Shown here: piece after piece, positions 18,362 to 26,706 of the stretch | Layout: each line of letters begins with the position of its first letter | Numbering within the stretch: the stretch's first letter is position 1 | Assembly: GCA_022791575.1 (NCBI GenBank) | Contig: JAAVZI010000008.1 | Location: forward strand, 1 to 48,226 | Source of the DNA: Lachnospiraceae bacterium | Lineage (GTDB): Bacteria > Bacillota > Clostridia > Lachnospirales > Lachnospiraceae | Length of the DNA: 48,226 bases | Direction of reading: 5' to 3' | Made by a program: the position numbers and the translations under genes | The notes under the pieces: model-generated | Told to the model about the DNA's origin: nothing | Seen by the model: only the letters and a program-made list of their open reading frames with translations | Databases searched by the model: none

Positions 18362-18380
18362 CCTTCTCTTCCTTTCACAC

Positions 18381-20387
18381 TTATGCCCCAATTCCAAGAA
18401 AATCATACAATATTTCAAAATTGCCAGTATGATTATTCTTCTTAAACTCATCCTTAATTCTCTTTGCCACAATCTCAATTCCCTGCTCATCTGCATCCAC
18501 AAGCACTACCATATGCTGAGAACTGCTGTATCTTGTACTGATATCTACTTTACGCAGAGATTGGTATATTACCTCTTCCAGAACTGACATCGCCTCCTGC
18601 TGCTGTTCCAGATCGACATTCGTACTGACAGCTACTAATGTAAATAAAACCAACTGCAGATTCTGATCATTCCGCTCCACAAACCTTGATACCAGTTTTA
18701 ACGTACGGCTGATCTCCCTGTATCCAACCTCATAGACACCCTTTTTCGTCTTTTCATTCTCCAAAAGCCGCATAAAGCGCTGCAGCTCTGCAATGCCGTC
18801 TGAACTTTTCTTCAAAAGATCCTGATGTTTTTCATTATAGAATTCAAAACCATTTTTCCCATTCTGTTTTACATAATATAAAGCCCTATCTGCTTTTTTA
18901 TAAATATCCAGATAACCATCTGAATCTTTGGAAGCAAAAGAGATTCCAATTGATAAAGAACATTCTGCAAGCAGCGCTTCCGCTTTCTTTTCCTTGTTAA
19001 ATTCTTCCAAAATATGTTCTGCGTATTTTACGATCCTATCCCTGTCTGTAACACCAGAAATAAAAATAGTAAATTCATCTCCGCCTACGCGGCTCGCCAA
19101 ATCGTCCTCCCTAATGCAGCTTTTAAGAATAACTGCAACCCGTTTCAACACTGCATCTCCTGCAGCATGTCCGTAAAAATCATTGACCATCTTAAAATTA
19201 TCCAAATCAATCAGGAAAAAGGCACCATCCTCTTTTCGAATCCGTCGGATAATCTCTCTTTCGGAAAAGCTTCTATTATACAAGCCGGTCAGCCAATCCA
19301 AAGCTGCTTCATTGCGGTCTGTCTCGCTTTGCTTTTCCAGAATCCGCTGTACAAGATTTCCATTGCTGTCCGGCTCAACTTCTCTGCCTGATGTGAATTG
19401 ACGCAGACTTCCATGTTCGGCAATCAGTTCAATCAGAATATCCACAAGTTTAGGATCAAACTGACCCCCTTTTTCTTGTTCTAGCTCTGTCTGTGTTCTG
19501 TGATCTGATAGCTGTCCCCGGTAAACTCTGTCATGGGTCATAGCTTCATAGGCATCTGCAATACATATAATTCTTGCCAATACAGGTATATCATCTCCAG
19601 ATATTCCAGAAGGATACCCTTCTCCATCAAATCGTTCGTGGTGAAAACGGACACTGATACTGACATCTTTCATAGACTGGATATCTTTCAAGATATCTGC
19701 GCCAATATTCGGGTGTCTGCGAATCACATCCATTTCCCCAGCCGAAAGCCTTCCCGGCTTATTCAAAATAGAATCTGGTATGCCAATTTTACCTATATCA
19801 TGCAGCAAAGCTGCCTGATACAATTGTTTCAGTTCCCGGCTTCTTAAGCCCATCTTTCTGCCGATTAATAAAGAATATTCCGCAACACGGGCAGAGTGTC
19901 CTCTTTTAAATTCACTTCTGGAATCCACAGTATTAGCAATTGCCATCACCGACTGAAGAACAACCGCTTCTAATTCCTTAGTCTTTTTTTCCACCTGGCA
20001 TGCCAGATCATTGCGCAGGTTCTCTAATTCCAGAGTGCGATGAACCCGTGCCAGCATCACCGCTGCTTTAAAGGGTTTTCCTATATAGTCTACCGCACCG
20101 TGAATAAAACATTCTCGTTCGGTCTCATCACTCTTATCCGCTGTAAGAATAATAACCGGAATATCTTTCAGCCTTTCATTACTTTTCATAATATCTATTA
20201 CTTCAAATCCATCCATATCCGGCATCTTCAAATCCAGAAGAATTAAATCCGGTTTATATTTTTCCAATAGCTTTAATGCCCGGATGCCAGAATTTACAAG
20301 GGAAACTTCGTATTGTCCTTCTAACAGAATCTTGGCCGCAGTTAAATTGGATTTATCATCATCAATTACCATAATTGTATATCTCAT
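18381..20387 (-). CDS. response regulator with REC, HD-GYP and GGDEF domains
   Basis: 668 aa from the ATG at 20387. A receiver domain (about residues 4-120) has DDD at 10-11, phospho-acceptor LLDL (D52) and the conserved lysine in GKPF. An HD-GYP domain (about 150-330) has HD at 196-197 and EGYP at 256-259, as needed for c-di-GMP hydrolysis. A GGDEF domain (about 365-520) has an intact RVGGDEF and an RxxD inhibitory site (REDD) five residues upstream. About 140 residues of unknown role follow. It can in principle both make and break c-di-GMP under control of phosphorylation; which activity dominates is unknown. No partner kinase is next to it. Confidence 0.9.
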   Translation of the reverse strand: MRYTIMVIDDDKSNLTAAKILLEGQYEVSLVNSGIRALKLLEKYKPDLILLDLKMPDMDGFEVIDIMKSNERLKDIPVIILTADKSDETERECFIHGAVDYIGKPFKAAVMLARVHRTLELENLRNDLACQVEKKTKELEAVVLQSVMAIANTVDSRSEFKRGHSARVAEYSLLIGRKMGLRSRELKQLYQAALLHDIGKIGIPDSILNKPGRLSAGEMDVIRRHPNIGADILKDIQSMKDVSISVRFHHERFDGEGYPSGISGDDIPVLARIICIADAYEAMTHDRVYRGQLSDHRTQTELEQEKGGQFDPKLVDILIELIAEHGSLRQFTSGREVEPDSNGNLVQRILEKQSETDRNEAALDWLTGLYNRSFSEREIIRRIRKEDGAFFLIDLDNFKMVNDFYGHAAGDAVLKRVAVILKSCIREDDLASRVGGDEFTIFISGVTDRDRIVKYAEHILEEFNKEKKAEALLAECSLSIGISFASKDSDGYLDIYKKADRALYYVKQNGKNGFEFYNEKHQDLLKKSSDGIAELQRFMRLLENEKTKKGVYEVGYREISRTLKLVSRFVERNDQNLQLVLFTLVAVSTNVDLEQQQEAMSVLEEVIYQSLRKVDISTRYSSSQHMVVLVDADEQGIEIVAKRIKDEFKKNNHTGNFEILYDFLGIGA

Positions 20388-20445
20388 TGAAAACCCCCAT
20401 TTCATCCTAGGGTGTATTCGAAAGTACGCTACCCCAATATTCTGC

Positions 20446-20475
20446 ATTATATCATATTTCAGCTTCCCTTTGCAA
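20446..20475 (-). promoter_or_regulatory. sigma-A-like promoter of the REC/HD-GYP/GGDEF gene
   Basis: Minus-strand TTGCAA (20470-20475) and TATAAT (20446-20451), 18 bp apart, inside the 3' end of the upstream sigma/DUF262 gene. This means the regulator gene need not depend on the phage-like gene and suggests the element's left edge is near here. Confidence 0.5.
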
Positions 20476-22531
20476 TCAATAATTGTAAATAATGATCTAA
20501 ATCTGCTTTCATATGCTGATAATTCTTTTTCTGATCTGAAAAATAGGTATTCACTCGTCTAACATAATCACTGATCCAATCATCCAAATCAATATCTTTC
20601 TTAAAAGAATAGGCCACTATTGCCAAAAAAGAAGGTCGATTCTCTGCATGAAGCAGTTTGGTAGACAAACCTGCCTTTTGGGTCAGCCCTTCCAGCACTT
20701 CTTCAAACTGCTCCATATCCTCCTGATCCACTTTTGGATCTACCTGTTCTCTGACAAAGGACAGTGTATCATTTGACTTCCTATCAGCTCCCTTCTCTTG
20801 TAGAAATCCCTTCATAAGCAGTTCCAGATGCTCTAATTTCTGAATCACAATGCTTTTATCCTTGGTACTTTTCTCATTCAATAAATCATAGGTAATACCT
20901 TTTACCTTTTTCTTGTGCAGTTCGGAAATAAATGCACGGACAAACTCTGCAAACCATATATCCTTCACACCCAACCTGGTAAATCGTTCAAATAAACCAA
21001 ACCATAAAAAAGAATCCTTAATATTAAATACTTCCGCAATCTCTTTATTCGAAACCTGGCTGAGTCTGTCAATCAAGGAATAGAATTCTATAAACGTAGA
21101 ATCATTCGCCTCCTTTGACAGATATTCACACATCTTTCTAAAATCCTTATGAAAATTATCCAGATCATTAATCACCATAATACTTTCAACAATCATTCTG
21201 CGCATCATTCCTGATTTTTTATTACTCTGCCTGTAAGAAGAAATCAACGCCCCCTCTTGAAAAAAATCCATCTTTAAAATATTATCCACAAATTCTGCAT
21301 AATCTTCTTCCAACCCCGTCCAGCCATTCTGAGCAACAGTCATCGGGCGGCAACGGTTAAATCTTGCAATATCATAAGCAATCTCTTTTTTGGTGCAGTT
21401 CAGATTCAGCATAACCGGAATCTGATATTCCTGAAACTGATCCTGCAATTCCTCCGGAAGCTGTGAAAATTTTTTATTTCTGATATCAAATGTCCGATTC
21501 TCTGGAATAGGAAACCCATCTTCCGTCAATACATCATTACCATGTGCATCTTTCTTATTCGCCTGATATTGGATCTCATATCTCTGAACATTTTTGGAAA
21601 CAGGAAATACATCGTGCAGATACTCATCAATATTCGTACAACGCTGTTTTCCGTCAATTAGCCAGTATTTAATAATCCCATCCTTAATTTCCTCTGAAAT
21701 GATTACCTGTGTCAGGGCCTTCCCTTGTAAAATATCAGAAATCAGTTCACTTTTATAAAGATTATTCCATTGGCCAGATGTTCTCTGCAAAACATGGTCA
21801 TCCCTAAGATGATGTTTCATAAGCTTTTTGCTGATTGCTGAAACGGCATAGCTGGTATTTTTGGTTTTTTCAGTTGTTGTTGCGACTCCTTCCATTGCGC
21901 TTTTATCCTCCCTCTGCGAATCTGTTCCATGGACGGAATCCCGAAACAGATATTTTGTATTTTCGTATGATTTTATCTGATTCATATGTTGTTTGTATTG
22001 CTTATCACTTAACTTTAGTAATTGTTTGATCTGAGAAACTGGAATATACTCCATTTTCATTGCTACGATCTGCCTCTGAATTCCAGAGAGACCTGCTAAA
22101 TACTGTTCCAGTTTTTCATTTTCTAGTTCTTCAATCAGCTGCTCTTCCAGCTGATACGGGTTTTGCAGCCAGCATTCGGCGGCCATTCTATCCTCCTCCA
22201 TAGCCAGTGCATCCAGAGAAATATTATGTACAACTCTTTTTTCTCCATCTGCATCCACCACTTTGTATCTTCGTTTATCCCGGTTCTGCCTTTTTTGCTC
22301 ATCCACAATCGCCAGTTCCAAAGCAGTATAGAGAAATCCGTCAAAGTCTCCTTTATTCGAATCATACCGATTCTTAATGATAATATCCGTAAATACATCA
22401 TTGGCAACGGAATAAAATTCATCCATATCCTGGTTGGCAATGCCTCCGTATTTTCTATAAAATATCTGATTCACAACTCTATGAAGTTTTCGAGCATTAT
22501 CTGCATAATAGGAATCAAGGATCTGTTTCAT
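20459..22531 (-). CDS. fusion of sigma-70-like N-terminus with DUF262 (ParB/Srx-like) domain
   Basis: 690 aa from the ATG at 22531 (MKQILDSYYADN), which a GAGGGGGTG site precedes; the longer frame would overlap the promoter. Residues ~15-90 resemble sigma-70 region 2: a DMDEFYSVANDVF helix, then FDGFLYTALELAIVDEQKRQNR. Residues ~140-190 (GIQRQIVAMKMEYIPVSQIKQLLKLSDKQYKQHM) resemble the region 4 helix-turn-helix. From about 240 to the end it reads as a DUF262 protein, with YWLIDGKQRCTNIDEYL carrying the DGxQR signature of the ParB/sulfiredoxin-like fold and a helical C-terminal part. DUF262 is known in phage-defence nucleases such as GmrSD; joined to a sigma-like part its role is unknown. Promoter recognition for the element, or exclusion of rivals, are both possible. 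The gene is under a LexA-type operator. Confidence 0.7.
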   Translation of the reverse strand: MKQILDSYYADNARKLHRVVNQIFYRKYGGIANQDMDEFYSVANDVFTDIIIKNRYDSNKGDFDGFLYTALELAIVDEQKRQNRDKRRYKVVDADGEKRVVHNISLDALAMEEDRMAAECWLQNPYQLEEQLIEELENEKLEQYLAGLSGIQRQIVAMKMEYIPVSQIKQLLKLSDKQYKQHMNQIKSYENTKYLFRDSVHGTDSQREDKSAMEGVATTTEKTKNTSYAVSAISKKLMKHHLRDDHVLQRTSGQWNNLYKSELISDILQGKALTQVIISEEIKDGIIKYWLIDGKQRCTNIDEYLHDVFPVSKNVQRYEIQYQANKKDAHGNDVLTEDGFPIPENRTFDIRNKKFSQLPEELQDQFQEYQIPVMLNLNCTKKEIAYDIARFNRCRPMTVAQNGWTGLEEDYAEFVDNILKMDFFQEGALISSYRQSNKKSGMMRRMIVESIMVINDLDNFHKDFRKMCEYLSKEANDSTFIEFYSLIDRLSQVSNKEIAEVFNIKDSFLWFGLFERFTRLGVKDIWFAEFVRAFISELHKKKVKGITYDLLNEKSTKDKSIVIQKLEHLELLMKGFLQEKGADRKSNDTLSFVREQVDPKVDQEDMEQFEEVLEGLTQKAGLSTKLLHAENRPSFLAIVAYSFKKDIDLDDWISDYVRRVNTYFSDQKKNYQHMKADLDHYLQLLIAKGS

Positions 22532-22592
22532 GTCAGGCACCCCCTCATAATTATTATTTCTAACAGCTTTTCCTATCTCCTGTCTGTACCCA

Positions 22593-22643
22593 ATTATAGA
22601 ACAAATGTTCTGACTTGTCAATACCCTTTTAGAACATTTGTTT
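22593..22643 (-). promoter_or_regulatory. consensus sigma-A promoter with LexA (SOS) boxes
   Basis: On the minus strand TTGACA (22616-22621) and TATAAT (22593-22598) are separated by exactly 17 bp, both perfect. The palindrome GAACATTTGTTC (22599-22610) fills most of the spacer, matching the Gram-positive LexA/DinR pattern GAACNNNNGTTC. A second near-copy, GAACATTTGTTT on the plus strand (22632-22643), lies 10 bp upstream of the -35 box. LexA bound here would block polymerase; DNA damage would release the sigma/DUF262 gene. No other gene in the window has such boxes that I could see. Confidence 0.75.
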
Positions 22644-22755
22644 GTTTTTTTAAATTATTATTTTCAATACCAGGGCCTACTTTCTATCTAAAAAAAGAAG
22701 TATCAAACAGACGCGTCAAACTACAAGCTAAGCAGATTGGTGATTGCGTAAGTAT

Positions 22756-22967
22756 GATACAATGCGGCTTACACAACACCTATATAACGTAGGTAATTGC
22801 GAAAGTTGTATCCAAGGCGACGAGTTTGAACAAATTGTCCCCGATTTTATATCGGGGAATTACCTTAATACAAAAATTCCGCTCAAAGACGTTGATTGGA
22901 CATGAGGAGGGACCCACGAAGTGGGAGGAGTCCTGGTGTCAGCATTAAATTCGCTACATTTTTGTAT
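22756..22967 (+). ncRNA. structured RNA candidate upstream of the RdRP-like polymerase gene
   Basis: This non-coding stretch between divergent genes is full of pairing. Perfect 10-bp arms at 22868-22877 and 22958-22967 (ATACAAAAAT / ATTTTTGTAT) close a domain containing GGAC-CCAC-GAA-GTGG-GAGGA-GTCC (about 22909-22933). To its left are a 7-bp hairpin CCCCGAT / ATCGGGG (22839-22857), a GGTAATT (22792-22798) / AATTACC (22858-22864) long stem, and GATACAA (22756-22762) / TTGTATC (22806-22812), which crosses that stem and would make a pseudoknot. A terminator-like CAAACTC..GAGTTTTG pair follows at 22977-23004. It could be a riboregulator of the polymerase operon or a free RNA. I could not match it to a named family with confidence; raiA-type RNAs of clostridia are one thing to test. 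The strand is inferred from the downstream gene. The rest of 22644-22755 shows no clear feature. Confidence 0.55.
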
Positions 22968-23046
22968 CTATTGCCCAAACTCTAACAGCGAAATAAGAGT
23001 TTTGCAAATGTCTACTATCTAACATAAAGAAAGGAGCTAACCAATC

Positions 23047-23106
23047 ATGATAAAACTATTATACAAACAAAGAATTCAACAAATTTTAAAAGGAGGCAGA
23101 ACATGA
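23047..23106 (+). CDS. 19-residue leader peptide before the polymerase
   Basis: A short frame, MIKLLYKQRIQQILKGGRT, has a good AAAGGAG site 10 bp upstream of its ATG. Its stop codon ends one base before the polymerase ATG at 23108, and the polymerase's own AAAAGGAGG site lies inside it. This arrangement suggests translational coupling. It may be only a coupling device with no function for the peptide. Confidence 0.45.
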   Translation: MIKLLYKQRIQQILKGGRT

Positions 23107-23107
23107 T

Positions 23108-25879
23108 ATGGCCAGACATAAATCTTGTCAAAGACTAATTTATAAGCTTCCAAGCAGTCGTTTCAGACAAGCTGGCTGGAATCTTACCCTTCCTTTTCCA
23201 TCCGCCGTAAAAAATCAGGAAATCGCTGCTTTAAATGACAGCCAGCTTCTTCGCTGGATTAGAGAATTGAATGGAGAAGAAAATTCAGATCAGCAGATTC
23301 ATGATTTGCAGGAGCAGATAAAAGCAATCAAAAAGCTTCCAAGAAGCAAAGCAAACAGCCTGAAAATTAAAAAACTATATGAAAACTTATATTCCCTGCA
23401 ATTTCAGAGCGATTATTTCTGTATGGTTATGAATACCGATCAGGACTATGACCGGGCTAATCAGGGATTTTCCATCAACGGCCGCCAGTACCGTCGTCTT
23501 CTTGGTACAAATGGAGGTATAAAAAAATCTACAATTACCTATATAAGCGACCGCATATTTGATACAATCACAGCCCGTATGAATAATGGAAGAGACCTTT
23601 CCAAGCCTCTGATTCCTGCTAAATTAGAAGCATACCAGGCACTCATCTGCAGTTCTACAATACCAGTGTCTATGCCCAGAATTGCAGTTGTCAAAGACTG
23701 CCATGTTACGTTCCTAGAAGACGTAATACGTATCAGTGATGAGCAGGACGGGGAGCCCACACTGACTTATGAAAAAGATTATGAAGTGCATTATTGTGAT
23801 TCAGATGGATATGGATTGATGTCACCTGATTTTTCAAGAAAAGTCAATCAGGATTTATATGATAGAGAATGGAACGGCGAAACTATATCTGGTATCAACA
23901 TCAGATATGCATGGACAAAAGGAATGCTCTTTACCTTCGACTTTGTTGAATTTGCCAGAAGAATCAACAACAATGGATACCAGTTTACAGATGCATGGGG
24001 AACTCAGCGGGATATACGGGATTATGACGTCATCCTTACTACCTCTATGGTAAAGCTCTGGGATTCCTATTCCAGCCTAGAACATTTTCTAAACTGCTGT
24101 AAGGAAAACCATTATCAATTTTCCGTTACCAAACATACCCCGCAACAACTGGAACATACCAGAAATTTCAATTATCAGTTTTTGCAGACCTATGAACTGT
24201 CGGACCACGAGTTATACGAATTATGCAGGCCTACTATAGAAGAAATCAAAGACGTACTTGGAAATGACTGGCGGAAAACTATCGTTTTTGCAAAGGGAAT
24301 TCATCTTACGGATCATAGTGTAGAGTTTCTAAGAAATGATTTTGTGAAAGCACTGATGATCGAACCTCGTTTGTCAAAGGACCCTTATATTATTAATAAG
24401 TTACAGACTATGATAAAAAAACGAATAGAAATGGCAGCCAAAGGCTCTATTCAACTAAACGGAAATTTTGCAATTTGTTCCGGCGATCCTTATTCACTGG
24501 CCCAGTCCATTTTTGATCTGCCTGTTACTGGATTGCTGAAAGCCGGCGAAATCTACCAGAAATACTGGATTGACAAAGGGGTTCAGGAAGTGGCCTTATT
24601 CCGCGCTCCAATGACCTGTCATAATAACATCCGTAAACGAATCGTCCAGCACAATCCGGAAATGGATGATTGGTATCAATATAACCAAACAGGCATTATT
24701 TTGAATTCATGGGATACAACCTGCGATGCAGCCAATGGAAGCGATAAAGACGGAGACATGTTTTTCACAACCGATCATTCGGTTATTATTCAGCATACCT
24801 TAAATTCTCCAACCATTGAATGTATCCAAAGAAAAGCTGAAAAAATTATACCCAGCCAGAACGATTTGGTTGAGGCCAACAAATTGGCTTTTGGAAATGA
24901 AATCGGAACGATTACCAACCGCATTACAGCCATGATTGAAAAACAGGCAGGCTTTGACAAAGACAGTGAAGAATACCAGACATTAGACTACCGCATCAAA
25001 TGCGGACAGCATTTTCAGCAATGCGCCATTGATAAAGCAAAAGGCATCCTTTCCAAACCTATGCCCCCATACTGGTATGATCGTTTTGCCTGTCAGAAAC
25101 TTCCAGAAGAAACCGAAGAACAACAACATTTTAAAACCTTGTGTCTGAATATCGTAGCGGAAAACAAACCTTATTTTATGAAATACATTTATCCTGATTT
25201 GAAAACAAAATATCAAAATTATATAAAGGATGCGAACAGTAAATGCATCCGGGAATTCCAGAAAACTTTAAGCGATCTGATACAGAAAAAAGATCAAACG
25301 CAAGCGGAACAGGAATTTCTCGAATATTATCAAAAATTTATGCCGGCCGGAACCAATCCTTGTACAGTGAACCGGACTGCTTGGCTGTTCGAGGCTGAAT
25401 TTCCTTCCTGCAAAATCAAACCGCCCAAAGACAACGGATTCGATGCCTCGATCCTCAAATCCGGCGTTTCTTATAAAAAGAAAGATTACGAACAAATCGC
25501 CCAACTGAAACTAGAATACGACGATTCCGTAAAACAGTTCCAGCAAATGGCAGCCAGGCAGCGTTTAGATAAAGAAGAAACTTTCGTTCATAGAGAACTC
25601 ATGCTTCAAAACTTCAAAGCCAAATGTGAGACGATCTGTTCTAACGAAAAGGAACTTTGTGATCTATTAATCGACCTATGCTACTCTTCCAGCAAGTCCA
25701 GGCAATTTGTCTGGGATATGTGTGCAGATAGAATCATTAAGAATTTATTAGAAAAAAATCATTATCAAATTCATTATCCCGTAAAAACAGAATCCGACGG
25801 TGAATTTGAATTTGGCGGCGAACAATTTATGATGTGTAAAAAAACGATAATGGAGGATGAACTATGCAGATTATTTTAA
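23108..25879 (+). CDS. RdRP-like (QDE-1/YonO fold) single-chain RNA polymerase
   Basis: 923 aa. Four motifs in the right order match the cellular RNA-dependent RNA polymerase family, which shares the double-psi beta-barrel catalytic core with multi-subunit RNA polymerases: SDGYGLMSPDF (about 232-242; family SDGxGxxS), IRYAWTKGMLF (about 265-275; family RYxGxKGxL), ALFRAPMTCHNNIRK (about 496-510; family RxPxxHxxDIR) and ANGSDKDGD (about 542-550), the metal-binding DxDGD. The three catalytic aspartates D546, D548 and D550 are intact. A Bacillus phage member, SPbeta YonO, is a DNA-dependent RNA polymerase that transcribes late phage genes; the same role here is inference, and the substrate cannot be told from sequence. 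It is translationally coupled to the zinc-ribbon gene downstream. Confidence 0.75.
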   Translation: MARHKSCQRLIYKLPSSRFRQAGWNLTLPFPSAVKNQEIAALNDSQLLRWIRELNGEENSDQQIHDLQEQIKAIKKLPRSKANSLKIKKLYENLYSLQFQSDYFCMVMNTDQDYDRANQGFSINGRQYRRLLGTNGGIKKSTITYISDRIFDTITARMNNGRDLSKPLIPAKLEAYQALICSSTIPVSMPRIAVVKDCHVTFLEDVIRISDEQDGEPTLTYEKDYEVHYCDSDGYGLMSPDFSRKVNQDLYDREWNGETISGINIRYAWTKGMLFTFDFVEFARRINNNGYQFTDAWGTQRDIRDYDVILTTSMVKLWDSYSSLEHFLNCCKENHYQFSVTKHTPQQLEHTRNFNYQFLQTYELSDHELYELCRPTIEEIKDVLGNDWRKTIVFAKGIHLTDHSVEFLRNDFVKALMIEPRLSKDPYIINKLQTMIKKRIEMAAKGSIQLNGNFAICSGDPYSLAQSIFDLPVTGLLKAGEIYQKYWIDKGVQEVALFRAPMTCHNNIRKRIVQHNPEMDDWYQYNQTGIILNSWDTTCDAANGSDKDGDMFFTTDHSVIIQHTLNSPTIECIQRKAEKIIPSQNDLVEANKLAFGNEIGTITNRITAMIEKQAGFDKDSEEYQTLDYRIKCGQHFQQCAIDKAKGILSKPMPPYWYDRFACQKLPEETEEQQHFKTLCLNIVAENKPYFMKYIYPDLKTKYQNYIKDANSKCIREFQKTLSDLIQKKDQTQAEQEFLEYYQKFMPAGTNPCTVNRTAWLFEAEFPSCKIKPPKDNGFDASILKSGVSYKKKDYEQIAQLKLEYDDSVKQFQQMAARQRLDKEETFVHRELMLQNFKAKCETICSNEKELCDLLIDLCYSSSKSRQFVWDMCADRIIKNLLEKNHYQIHYPVKTESDGEFEFGGEQFMMCKKTIMEDELCRLF

Positions 25880-26625
25880 ACGAGAAGAATTATGTAGAAC
25901 ACATATTATCAAAGAAAACAATGGAACCATCGAAAACAAATTCATTTTTAAATTTATATGCAAGATATCTGTATCATGAAAAAAATTTAGGAAAACAAAG
26001 CATTACCCAAAAGCTTCATACATTTATGAAAGAAGAATATCCGCGCTATCACCCAGCTGACTGGACTACAAAAATTGAAACCTATACAAACAGAGCGCAA
26101 AAATATCCTTTATGCCAATGCAGCGGCGTCTGGATTACGGAACGAGAATTACAAACCATAGAACATATTCAGAACAAAGTTCTGGAACGACTTGCCTTTA
26201 CATTATTATGTCTGTCAAAATTTCGGAATTTTCAGAATCCAGAGAATCAAAACTGGATTCATTACAGTAACCATCAAATTTATACTATGGCTTGTATTAA
26301 TACCACCGCTTTTGAAAAAGACAGCAATTTCAATAAATTAAAAGAACTGGGTCTAATAAAGTATGCTAAGAAAATTAATAACTTAGGTATTCAGATTCTG
26401 TTTGCAGATGAAAACAGTGAGCGAACACTATTGATTAAGGATTTTCGAAAATTGGGCTATGAATGGCGGCTGTACAAAGGGGAGAAATTCGTGCGCTGTA
26501 CTATATGCGGACTGCTGGTTAAAGATACCAACGGCAGAAGAAAATATTGCAAAGACTGTGCGGAACAACAAAACAGACAGAAAGTTCTGCAAAGATATTA
26601 TTTAGAAAAAAATAAAGCTCTTTAA
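25864..26625 (+). CDS. putative winged-helix and zinc-ribbon partner of the polymerase
   Basis: 253 aa. It starts 16 bp inside the polymerase gene, with GGAGGATG just before the ATG, so both proteins should be made from one mRNA. The N-terminal ~130 residues are helical and of unknown type. Residues ~135-205 read like a winged helix (HQIYTMACINTTAF..LKELGLIKYAKK..). The C-terminus has a four-cysteine zinc ribbon: C-x2-C around VRCTICG and C-x2-C around YCKDCAEQ, then a basic helix. DNA binding is likely. A role as promoter-recognition or processivity subunit of the polymerase is a reasonable guess from the coupling but is not shown. I recognise no named family. Confidence 0.55.
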   Translation: MQIILNEKNYVEHILSKKTMEPSKTNSFLNLYARYLYHEKNLGKQSITQKLHTFMKEEYPRYHPADWTTKIETYTNRAQKYPLCQCSGVWITERELQTIEHIQNKVLERLAFTLLCLSKFRNFQNPENQNWIHYSNHQIYTMACINTTAFEKDSNFNKLKELGLIKYAKKINNLGIQILFADENSERTLLIKDFRKLGYEWRLYKGEKFVRCTICGLLVKDTNGRRKYCKDCAEQQNRQKVLQRYYLEKNKAL

Positions 26626-26636
26626 TTCCTTTTAAC

Positions 26637-26675
26637 AATCAATGGGTAGAGATTATAATGATCTACCCATTGATT
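26637..26675. terminator. bidirectional terminator with 14-bp perfect stem
   Basis: The arms AATCAATGGGTAGA (26637-26650) and TCTACCCATTGATT (26662-26675) enclose an 11-nt loop. It lies between the polymerase operon (plus) and the LRR-dockerin gene (minus), whose stop is at 26707, and could end both. Confidence 0.75.
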
Positions 26676-26706
26676 TGCATAATCAGTTTTGTCTAATACG
26701 AATATT

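Noticed and set aside
22868-22967. retron-type RNA, because of the 10-bp closing repeat
   Set aside because: No reverse transcriptase gene lies nearby; the downstream enzyme has the RdRP-like barrel fold, not the reverse transcriptase palm.
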